Source: Prauserella rugosa
GTDB lineage: Bacteria; Actinomycetota; Actinomycetes; Mycobacteriales; Pseudonocardiaceae
Assembly (NCBI RefSeq): GCF_000719975.1
Contig: NZ_JOIJ01000005.1
Coordinates: 62,001 to 126,000, forward strand
Direction of reading: 5' to 3'
Length of the DNA stretch: 64,000 nt
The notes below the pieces were generated by a model. That model was not told the DNA's origin, did not search any database, and saw only the letters and a program-made list of their open reading frames with translations. How positions within the stretch are numbered: the first letter of the stretch is position 1; every line of letters starts with the position of its first letter. This document shows, one piece after another, positions 39,914-47,408 of this stretch. A program made the position numbers and the translations under genes.

Positions 39914-41410
39914 TCACTGCGCGTTGTGGCGAAGCCGGATGTGCTTGAGTTGCAGGTAGTTCTCGAGTCCTTCGGGACCGTGTTCGGAGCCGAAGCCGCT
40001 TTCGCGCCTGCCCCCGTAGGGCGCGTTGATGATTCCGGCGTCGACGTTGTTCACCGCGACGTTGCCGAAATCGAGGTCGCCGGCGAGCGTGAACGTCTCC
40101 GTCGTGTCGGTGGTGTAGGCGTAGGCGGCCAGGCCGCCGGGCGCGCCGTTGGCGCGGGTGATGGCGTCGCCGAGCTCGGTGAACCGCGCGACCCCCACCA
40201 GCGGGCCGAACGTCTCCTCGTGCATGACCAGTGCCTCGTCCGGGGCGTCGGCCACGACGGTCGGACGGAGGAACAGTCCGGGGGAGTCCGACTGTGGCGG
40301 CTCACCGCCCGCGACGACTCGCGCCCCCTGCGCGCGGGCGTCAGCGATGTGGTCGAGGGTGCGCCGGTAGGTCTCGGACATCGTCATCGCGCCGACGTCG
40401 GCGTCCGGCTCCGCGAGCCCGTCGGCGACGGTCAGGGCGTCGGCGGCTTTCGCCAGTCCCGCGACGAACTCGTCGTACACCCCGTCCTGCACGTAGATCC
40501 GGTTGATCGCGATGCAGATCTGCCCCGCGTTGCGGAAGGATCGCCGGGTGGCGCCCGTGATCGCGGCGTCGACGTCGGCCCGGTCGGTGACGATCATCGG
40601 GCAGCTTCCGCCCAGTTCGAGCGACAGCCCGGTGATGCCGCTGACGGAACGGTAGATCGCCTGCCCCGTGCGCATCGACCCGGTGAACGCGATCTTCGCG
40701 ATGTCCGGGTGTTCGGCCAGTGCCTGTCCGGTCTCGCCGTCGCCGTACACGATGTTGACGACACCCGGCGGCATCGCCTCGGCGACACACTCCGACAACA
40801 GCTGGGCCGATCCTGGCGTGTACTCCGACGGCTTCAGCACGATCGTGCAGCCCGCGGCGGTTGCGCCGGCGAGTTTCCAGCCGGTGAGCTCGATCGGGTA
40901 GTTCCACGGCACGATGCCCGCGACCGGCCCGACCGGTTCTTTCTGCACGATGCTGAGGAAACCGGCCGTGTCGTTGGGGATCGTGCGGCCGGAGACGCGC
41001 TCGGCCTCCTCCGCGTAGTAGTGCAGCGCCGACACGAACTTGGTGACCTCGCCGCGCGCCTCGTTGCGTGGTTTGCCCTGCTCGCGCGTGATCGAGACGG
41101 CGAGCTCGTCGACGCGGGTCGCGCAGACCTCGGCCAGTCGGTGCAGGTGGCGGGCACGTTCGGCGGGAAGCGTCTTGCGCCACGTCGCGAACGCCCGGAC
41201 CGCGGACCGTACGGCTGCGTCCACGTCGCGGGAGGGGGACCGCGGAGCCACGGCGGCCAGGTCTCCGGTCGCGGGATTGTGGCGATCGATCGGGTCGCCG
41301 CCGGCGTCCCGCCAGTCTCCGTCGACGAAGTTCCGGCAGGTGATCACGTCGGTGTGATGGTGCATGGTGCTGTGCCCGCTCTCATGGACGGCGGATCCGG
41401 GTGCGCTCAC
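39914..41410 (-). CDS. NAD(P)-dependent aldehyde dehydrogenase
   Basis: The 498-residue enzyme shows the ALDH active site: PWNYPIELTGWKLAGA, the general base Glu in SLELGGSCPM, and the nucleophile Cys in NAGQICIAINR. It resembles succinate-semialdehyde, glycolaldehyde and lactaldehyde dehydrogenases. Being in a pentose operon, it may oxidise an aldehyde cleavage product or the aldose itself. The frame opens with GTG at 41410; an in-frame ATG at 41365 (MHHHTD) is an alternative. A TTTGTATGA half-site lies about 45 bases upstream. Confidence 0.88.
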   Translation of the reverse strand: MSAPGSAVHESGHSTMHHHTDVITCRNFVDGDWRDAGGDPIDRHNPATGDLAAVAPRSPSRDVDAAVRSAVRAFATWRKTLPAERARHLHRLAEVCATRVDELAVSITREQGKPRNEARGEVTKFVSALHYYAEEAERVSGRTIPNDTAGFLSIVQKEPVGPVAGIVPWNYPIELTGWKLAGATAAGCTIVLKPSEYTPGSAQLLSECVAEAMPPGVVNIVYGDGETGQALAEHPDIAKIAFTGSMRTGQAIYRSVSGITGLSLELGGSCPMIVTDRADVDAAITGATRRSFRNAGQICIAINRIYVQDGVYDEFVAGLAKAADALTVADGLAEPDADVGAMTMSETYRRTLDHIADARAQGARVVAGGEPPQSDSPGLFLRPTVVADAPDEALVMHEETFGPLVGVARFTELGDAITRANGAPGGLAAYAYTTDTTETFTLAGDLDFGNVAVNNVDAGIINAPYGGRRESGFGSEHGPEGLENYLQLKHIRLRHNAQ

Positions 41411-41451
41411 GGTGTCGGCTGACGTCGTGCGGAGCGCGGGGGATCCGTCGA

Positions 41452-41460
41452 TTTGTATGA
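41452..41460. promoter_or_regulatory. GntR half-site before the ALDH-xylB operon
   Basis: TTTGTATGA matches the left half and centre of the complete palindrome at 42381. It lies in the 106-base gap between the GntR gene and the ALDH start. Two more variants occur near the GntR start: TTGTATGGC (42250-42258) and TGTATGAC (42281-42288). Confidence 0.5.
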
Positions 41461-41516
41461 TGATCGGACTTTAGCTGTGGCCACGCATCGGCCGCAACCC
41501 ATTCGGGGGTAGTGGC

Positions 41517-42242
41517 TCAGGCGGGCTCGTCGCCTGTTCGGCCGGGCGCGAGGCGGTCGGCGTGGCGCATGATCCGCCGGAGGTGGTTCTCCGTCGCGAA
41601 CCGCGCGCGGGACGGGTCACCTGCGGCGATGGCCTCGGCGATCTCGGCGTGCTCGCGCACGGTGTCGGTAGCCTCGGACGGATACGCGGGCCCCGAGGAG
41701 TACGTCTCGCGCAGGAAGCCGTTGATCGGCTTGATCATTAGCGAGAAGAACGGGTTTCCGCTGGCCTTGGCCAGGATCTCGTGGAACGACAGGTCGGCGT
41801 CGAGGAACTTCTCGCGCACGTCGACGTTGGCGGCGAGGCGGTCGTTCTCCGCGTGCATCGCTTCGAGGTCGGCCTCGTTCCGGCGCGCAGCCGCCAGTAC
41901 CGCCATCTCGACCTCGAGCACGAGTCGCAGCTCCAGCAGTTGCTCGAAACTGCCTTCACTGAGTCGCAGCAGGAGTGAGTACTGGTCGGCGATCAAGCGG
42001 CCGTCGAACTCGGAGACGACCATGCCGCGGCCCGGCTTCACCGTGACGAGTCCTCGCTGGACCAGCAGTCGGGCCGTCTCGCGCACCACCGTGCGGCTCA
42101 CGTCGAACCGTTCGGCGAGTTCGGCCTCCGTGGGCAGCCGCTCGCCGACGGGCAACCGCAGGATCTCGTCCTGGAGTGTGTCGGCGAGGGTTTCCGGAAG
42201 TCGCCGCCGGACGCCGTGATCGAAGCTCATAGCACGGTTCAT
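41517..42242 (-). CDS. GntR-family (FadR subfamily) transcriptional regulator
   Basis: The N-terminal winged helix (LADTLQDEILRLPVGERLP, EAELAERFDVSRTVVRETA) is followed by an all-helical FadR/FCD ligand domain with metal-site residues spread through LEVEMAVLAAARR, DADLSFHEILAKASGN and VREHAEIAEAI. The start is ATG 42242 or 42230. It lies between the two catabolic arms, and the FadR-type operator TTTGT-ATG-ACAAA sits before xylX with half-sites before the ALDH operon and near its own start. It is the local repressor; the inducer is probably a pentose-derived acid. Confidence 0.88.
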   Translation of the reverse strand: MNRAMSFDHGVRRRLPETLADTLQDEILRLPVGERLPTEAELAERFDVSRTVVRETARLLVQRGLVTVKPGRGMVVSEFDGRLIADQYSLLLRLSEGSFEQLLELRLVLEVEMAVLAAARRNEADLEAMHAENDRLAANVDVREKFLDADLSFHEILAKASGNPFFSLMIKPINGFLRETYSSGPAYPSEATDTVREHAEIAEAIAAGDPSRARFATENHLRRIMRHADRLAPGRTGDEPA

Positions 42243-42380
42243 AGCACAATTGTATGGCGAGCGTGTCATCGGTCGTCGTCTGTATGACGCCGTGTGTGCC
42301 CAGGTCGCCGTGCGAAAGGGGGACGCCCCTGGCGCGTCGGCCGGAATCCGTGAGCGGTCGGCGTCTGGTGTGGACGAGCA

Positions 42381-42393
42381 TTTGTATGACAAA
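42381..42393. promoter_or_regulatory. FadR-type operator before xylX
   Basis: TTTGT-ATG-ACAAA is a perfect dyad that fits the FadR-subfamily consensus T-GT-N3-AC-A. It lies 41 bases before the xylX start and within 140 bases of the divergent GntR gene. Confidence 0.75.
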
Positions 42394-42433
42394 CTGACCT
42401 TTGCTGGATCGACACGGCAGGGAAGGCACGCCT

Positions 42434-43633
42434 GTGAAGCTCACCGACTACGCCAGTACCGTCCTCCCGGACGACGCCGACAGTGCAACCCTCGTGGCGC
42501 GGGTGCACGATCCCGGAAGCGGGGGACCGTGCGTCGCCGCGGTGCGTGGCGACACGCTCGTCGACCTGACCGAGGTCACCCCGACCGTCGCGGACCTGTT
42601 GGATCGGCCGGACGCCGTCGACGTGGTGCGCACCGCGCAGGGTGCGCGCACCTGGTCGCTCGCCGACGTACTGGATGCGACCTTCGACGGTGACCGCACC
42701 CGCGCGCACCTGCTGGCGCCCGTGGATCTGCAGGTGCTCAAGGCCGCGGGCGTGACGTTCGCCCGCAGCATGATCGAGCGGGTCATCGAGGAGCGGGCGG
42801 CAGGGGACCTGCACCGCGCCGAGGAGATCCGCGGCAAGCTCGGCCAGTTGGTGGCAGGCCACATCTCGCAGGTCGTGCCCGGCTCCGCCGAGGCGGCGCG
42901 GGCGAAGGAACTGCTGGTCGCCGAAGGACTGTGGTCCCAGTACCTCGAGGTCGGCATCGGCCCTGACCCGGAGATCTTCACCAAGGCGCCGGTGCTGTCC
43001 GCGGTCGGTACCGGCGCGCAGATCGGCGTCCTGGAACGCTCGACGTGGAACAACCCCGAGCCCGAGCTGGCCGTCGTGGCGGATTCGCGCGGCGCGCCGA
43101 TCGCCGCCACGTTGGGCAACGACGTCAATCTGCGCGATTTCGAGGGGCGCAGCGCACTGTTGCTGACCGAGGCCAAGGACAACAACGCCTCCTGCGCACT
43201 GGGCCCGTTCCTGCGGTTGTTCGACGACGGCTTCGGTCTCGACGACGCGAGCACGATCGACGTCGAACTGGAGATCACCGGCCGCGACGGGTTCACGCTC
43301 GGCGGCGTCAACCCGGTCAGGGAGATGAGCAGGGACATCCGCACCCTGCTCGAACACGCGCACGGCCGGCACCACCGGTACCCGGACGGTTTCGTGCTGC
43401 TGACCGGCACGATGTTCGCCCCGACCGAGGATCGCGACGTCCCGGGGCAGGGCTTCACGCACAAGATCGGTGACATCGTCCGGATCTCGTCCCCGCGGCT
43501 GGGCGCCCTGGTCAACGAAGTCAACACCGCCGAGGACGCACCGGACTGGACGTTCGGAATCCGGGCCCTGTACGGCAATCTCGCCGCACGCGGCCTGCTG
43601 TCCGGCGCGAGGGAACAGGAGGTTCCGGCATGA
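42434..43633 (+). CDS. xylX: 2-keto-3-deoxy-pentonate dehydratase, XylX type (FAH superfamily)
   Basis: The 399-residue protein resembles Caulobacter XylX along its length: LLAPVDLQVLKAAGVTFARS, IERVIEERAAGD, GLWSQYLEVGIGPDPEIFTK, GNDVNLRDFEGRSALLLTEA, KDNNASCALGPFLRLFD, GTMFAPTEDRD and GQGFTHKIGD. XylX removes water from 2-keto-3-deoxy-D-xylonate to give ketoglutarate semialdehyde in the Weimberg pathway; related enzymes act on the arabinonate epimer, so the sugar is not certain. The start is GTG 42434. It overlaps the next gene by ATGA. Confidence 0.88.
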   Translation: MKLTDYASTVLPDDADSATLVARVHDPGSGGPCVAAVRGDTLVDLTEVTPTVADLLDRPDAVDVVRTAQGARTWSLADVLDATFDGDRTRAHLLAPVDLQVLKAAGVTFARSMIERVIEERAAGDLHRAEEIRGKLGQLVAGHISQVVPGSAEAARAKELLVAEGLWSQYLEVGIGPDPEIFTKAPVLSAVGTGAQIGVLERSTWNNPEPELAVVADSRGAPIAATLGNDVNLRDFEGRSALLLTEAKDNNASCALGPFLRLFDDGFGLDDASTIDVELEITGRDGFTLGGVNPVREMSRDIRTLLEHAHGRHHRYPDGFVLLTGTMFAPTEDRDVPGQGFTHKIGDIVRISSPRLGALVNEVNTAEDAPDWTFGIRALYGNLAARGLLSGAREQEVPA

Positions 43634-44583
43634 CACGTGTCGTCGTCACCGATCACGCCTTCGGCGATGTGAGCGACGAGGCTGCGGTCGCCGAGCGGCA
43701 CGGCGCCGAGTTCGCGGTGCACCAGTGCCGGACCGAGGAGGAGACCGTCGAGGCGGTGCGGGGCGCGGACGTCGCGTTCGTCAACTTCGCGCCGGCGACC
43801 AGGGCCGTCCTGTCCGCGATGGCCGACGGTGCGGCAGTGATCCGGTACGGCATCGGCTACGACAACGTCGACGTCGCCGCAGCGGCCGAACTCGGGATCA
43901 CCGTGGCGAACGTGCCGGACTACGGCGTCGACACGGTCGCCGACCACACCGTCGCGTGCCTGCTGACGCTGTTGCGCAGGCTGCCCCGGTTCGACCGGGC
44001 CGTGCATCGGGACGGCTGGTGTGCTCCTCGCGACCTCGGGTCGGTGCCCGGGTTCGCCAGCACCACGATCGGCCTCGTCGGACTCGGGCAGATCGGGTTG
44101 GCGGTCGCCAAGCGGCTGGCGCCGTTCGGGTTCACCGTGCTGGCCCACGACCCCTACGCCGACCTCGATGCGGCCGCCGCCCACGGCGTACGACTGTCCG
44201 AGTTGGACGAGCTGCTCGGTGGGGCGGACGCGGTGTCGTTGCATGCGCCGTTGACCGCCGAGACCAGCAAGCTCCTCGACGCGGCGGCCTTCGAGCGGAT
44301 GCGCGAGGGTGCGTTCCTCGTGAACACCTCCCGCGGCGGTCTCGTCGACCAGGAAGCGCTCGCCGACGCCGTCGAGTCCGGGAGGATCGCCGGTGCCGCG
44401 CTCGACGTGTTCGATCCCGAACCGCTCGCGACGGACTCGCGGTTGCGGGAATTTCCCGAGGTGTTGCTGACCCCGCATGCGGCGTTCTTCTCGGACAGTT
44501 CCCTCGCCGCGCTGCAGCGACTGGCGGCCGAGGAGGCCGACCGTGCGCTGTCGGGTAAACCGCTGCGGTGTCCGGTGCGGTGA
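43630..44583 (+). CDS. D-2-hydroxyacid dehydrogenase (glyoxylate/hydroxypyruvate reductase-like)
   Basis: The 317-residue enzyme has YGIGYDNVDVAAAAELGI, the Rossmann motif GLVGLGQIGLAVAKRL, the catalytic Arg in NTSRGGLVDQEAL, Glu in DVFDPEPL and His in LTPHAAFFS. It interconverts a 2-keto acid and a D-2-hydroxy acid with NAD(P)H. It overlaps xylX and precedes the semialdehyde dehydrogenase, a position not seen in the classical Weimberg operon. It might reduce hydroxypyruvate or glyoxylate made in a branch that cleaves the keto-deoxy acid (inference). Confidence 0.88.
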   Translation: MTRVVVTDHAFGDVSDEAAVAERHGAEFAVHQCRTEEETVEAVRGADVAFVNFAPATRAVLSAMADGAAVIRYGIGYDNVDVAAAAELGITVANVPDYGVDTVADHTVACLLTLLRRLPRFDRAVHRDGWCAPRDLGSVPGFASTTIGLVGLGQIGLAVAKRLAPFGFTVLAHDPYADLDAAAAHGVRLSELDELLGGADAVSLHAPLTAETSKLLDAAAFERMREGAFLVNTSRGGLVDQEALADAVESGRIAGAALDVFDPEPLATDSRLREFPEVLLTPHAAFFSDSSLAALQRLAAEEADRALSGKPLRCPVR

Positions 44584-44653
44584 CCGACACTGTCCCGGCG
44601 GCCCCGGCCGCACAGTCGAACTGTTCCCATCGGCACGTCCCGACGGAAAGGTG

Positions 44654-46162
44654 ATGTCGTTGAACCAGGGAGTCGATCCACGCACCGGACAGCCGGTCGG
44701 TGATCCGATCCCGGACACCGGTCCCGAGCAGGTGCGCAGCGCGGTGCGGCGCGCGGCCGACTGCGCCCCGCGGCTGGCCGGTATGCCCTACGCCGATCGG
44801 GGCCGGTTGTTGAACGCACTGGCCACGGCGTTGCGGCAGCATGACGACGAGCTGATCGAGCTCGCCGATCGCGAGACTGCTCTCGGCAGGCCGCGGCTTC
44901 CCGGGGAACTGGCCCGCACCGCGGCGCAGCTCGACATGTTCGCCGACGTGCTGAGGGACGGCGCCTTCTGCGAAGCGGTCATCGACCGGCCTGACGCGAA
45001 CGCGGTGCCTCCGCACGGGGATCTGCGCCGCATGCTCGTGCCGCTCGGCCCGGTCGCGGTGTTCGCGGCGAGCAACTTCCCGTTCGCGTTCTCGGTGCTC
45101 GGTGGCGACACCGCGAGTGCACTGGCCGCCGGATGTCCCGTCGTGGTGAAGGCTCATCCCGGACACCCCGGTCTGTCCCAGCGGGTCGCGGACCTCGCGA
45201 CGGAGGCCCTGGCGGAGGCGGGCGCTCCCGACGGAACGTTGAGCGTCGTGCACGGCTACGAGGCGGGGCCTGCGTTGGTGACCGATCCGTCGATCAGGGC
45301 GGTCGGCTTCACCGGGTCGACCGGTGGCGGTCGGGCGCTGTACGACCTGGCCGTCGGACGGGATGACCCGATCCCGTTCTACGGGGAGCTCGGAAGTGTC
45401 AACCCGGTTGTCGTCACCGAGGCCGCGGTCGAGGCGCGGGGCCGTGAGATCGCCGAGGGCCTGGCGGGTTCGTTCCGGTTGGGGACCGGCCAGTTCTGCA
45501 CGAAACCCGGTGTGGTTCTCGTGCCGGCCGATTCCGGTTTCGATGCGCAGGTCGCCGACGTCGTGCGGCCGTCGGAACCCACCCCGATGCTCACCGCGCG
45601 GATGCGGGACGCCTACCAGGCCGGTCTCGCCGCCTTCACGGATGTGCCCGGCGTGCGTGCGGTGGTGGCCGCAGAGCCGCTGGACGCCGACGGCCACGAC
45701 GTTCTCCCTGCGGTGCTGGCCGTGGACGCCGAGACCTTCGCCGCTCACGCCGACGTGTTGGCCGGCGAATGCTTCGGCCCGGTCACGGTGCTCGTGGAGT
45801 ACCGCGACCGCGATTCGCTGCACCGGGCCCTCCGCGCCGTACCGGGCAGTCTCACGGGAAGCCTGCACGCCGAACCCGGTGACCCGGCGGCGGCCGACGT
45901 CGTCGCGACCCTGCGGGACGGCGTCGGGCGGATCATCGTCAACGGCTGGCCGACCGGCGTGGCCGTGACGTGGTCGCAGCACCACGGCGGCCCGTGGCCT
46001 GCGACCACCGATCCGCTCCACACCTCCGTGGGGGCCACGGCGATCCGGAGGTTCCTGCGCCCGGTGTCCTATCAGGACGTTCCGGACGAGCTGCTTCCCG
46101 CGGAGTTGCAGGACGCCAACCCGCTCGGTCTTCCGCGACGTGTCGACGGTGCCCTGACCTGA
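44654..46162 (+). CDS. Alpha-ketoglutarate semialdehyde (2,5-dioxovalerate) dehydrogenase
   Basis: This 502-residue aldehyde dehydrogenase belongs to the KGSADH class, with FAASNFPFAFSVLGGDTASA, VVKAHPGHPGLS, FTGSTGGGRALYDLA, the base Glu in PFYGELGSVNPVV, and the nucleophile Cys in GTGQFCTKPG. It oxidises ketoglutarate semialdehyde to 2-oxoglutarate, the last step of oxidative pentose degradation. It lies 70 bases after the hydroxyacid dehydrogenase on the same strand. The ATG at 44654 follows GGAAAGG; a GTG one codon earlier is possible. Confidence 0.9.
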   Translation: MSLNQGVDPRTGQPVGDPIPDTGPEQVRSAVRRAADCAPRLAGMPYADRGRLLNALATALRQHDDELIELADRETALGRPRLPGELARTAAQLDMFADVLRDGAFCEAVIDRPDANAVPPHGDLRRMLVPLGPVAVFAASNFPFAFSVLGGDTASALAAGCPVVVKAHPGHPGLSQRVADLATEALAEAGAPDGTLSVVHGYEAGPALVTDPSIRAVGFTGSTGGGRALYDLAVGRDDPIPFYGELGSVNPVVVTEAAVEARGREIAEGLAGSFRLGTGQFCTKPGVVLVPADSGFDAQVADVVRPSEPTPMLTARMRDAYQAGLAAFTDVPGVRAVVAAEPLDADGHDVLPAVLAVDAETFAAHADVLAGECFGPVTVLVEYRDRDSLHRALRAVPGSLTGSLHAEPGDPAAADVVATLRDGVGRIIVNGWPTGVAVTWSQHHGGPWPATTDPLHTSVGATAIRRFLRPVSYQDVPDELLPAELQDANPLGLPRRVDGALT

Positions 46163-46209
46163 CGAGGGCGGCCGCCTCCCCGTGCGCGTCTTGACACGTC
46201 GGCGAAGAT

Positions 46210-47238
46210 GTGACGACGCCGGGACACGCGGAGGTGGCTGCGGTGTGGCGACGACGACGCGCGATCAGGGCCGCCGCGGCTGCTGCCGGGTTCGGTCGCG
46301 TGCTGCGCATCCACCGTGAGCGCAACGACAGCGGCGCCGCGCTCGGGCTGTGGATTGTCGCCTGCCTCGCCGTCGTGCCTGCCGCGATCGCCTCGATCGT
46401 CATGGCCACCGAGGAATCGGCGCTCTGGCAGTGGCCGCTGTTGGCCGCGTTCCTGGGGCTGCTGGCCGCATTCGGATGGTCGCATCTCGGTCCCGTGCAC
46501 GGCGGAAGACGCTGGGTGGCGGTGGCAGAGGGCGGCGTCGTCGTGTGGGAACCGGAGGGGGTGACGACCCTCGAATGGCACCGGGTCGGCGACGTGCCCA
46601 CCGCCACGTTCTCGGGCTCGATGGACCTGGCGACCGCGGTCGATCTCCGTGCCCCGGTCCCGGCGTGGACGTGGCGGAGGGTCGCCGGGCTCGGCGCGGC
46701 GTGCCTCGTGGCGGTCGCCGCCGTCGGGTTCACCGCGGTGCCCGTGCTGCGGTACGTCCTCGGGGTCCAGGCGCCGAGCGAGATCCACCACCTCGCGCGG
46801 ATCTGCGACGGCGGGCCCGGATTCGACGTTCCCGCGTACGCGGGCCCTGGGCCGCATCCGGTGGTGGTGTTCGAGGGCGGTGCCGCCGAGTACACCTCGA
46901 GCGACGACCGGCCCGAGGCGGTGCAGCTCGTCGCGTGCGCCCGGCGTATTTCCGCGGAACCCGCCGCCACGGTGGAGCGTTGCGAGTACTACGGCGGGTT
47001 CGTACGCGAGCTGCGGGAGGCGCGCTATCGCGTGGAGGTCTACACCGCCCGGGACGGCGAGCGGGTGACCTCGAGGGTGCTCCGCGGTGATTCGCCGCGC
47101 GGGTGCGCCGACATGATCCACACCGGGCCGGACGAGAAGCCGGGCAGCCGGCCCGAGTACCGGGAACCGAGCCCGGAACGGTACCGCGAGCAGCTCGCCG
47201 GACTCGTCGGCAACCGGGCTGATATGTCCGGAAAGTGA
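46210..47238 (+). CDS. Hypothetical membrane protein, 342 residues
   Basis: No family recognised. The N-terminus is basic and Ala-rich (WRRRRAIRAAAAAAGFGRVL), followed by two membrane helices (about residues 44-65 and 72-90), a soluble middle that looks like a PH-like beta region (WVAVAEGGVVVWEPEGVTTL), a third helix (LGAACLVAVAAVGFTAVPVL) and an outside domain with four or five cysteines that could be disulfide-bonded. The C-terminus is hydrophilic. It lies on the plus strand 47 bases after the semialdehyde dehydrogenase gene but need not be in that operon. Confidence 0.7.
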   Translation: MTTPGHAEVAAVWRRRRAIRAAAAAAGFGRVLRIHRERNDSGAALGLWIVACLAVVPAAIASIVMATEESALWQWPLLAAFLGLLAAFGWSHLGPVHGGRRWVAVAEGGVVVWEPEGVTTLEWHRVGDVPTATFSGSMDLATAVDLRAPVPAWTWRRVAGLGAACLVAVAAVGFTAVPVLRYVLGVQAPSEIHHLARICDGGPGFDVPAYAGPGPHPVVVFEGGAAEYTSSDDRPEAVQLVACARRISAEPAATVERCEYYGGFVRELREARYRVEVYTARDGERVTSRVLRGDSPRGCADMIHTGPDEKPGSRPEYREPSPERYREQLAGLVGNRADMSGK

Positions 47239-47408
47239 ACATCGGGCGTACCGGTCCGCGAGCGTGGTCCAGACCTCCTCGCTCCCGGTTCCGACTTTCT
47301 TTCGTGTTCGCCGTTTATGTGGGGTCTGTTCAGCTCTGTCCGGAAAGGTGGCACGTCGCCGGCCGACCGGCCGGCCACGTGGTCCCCGAGTCATCGGAGA
47401 GCAAACCC

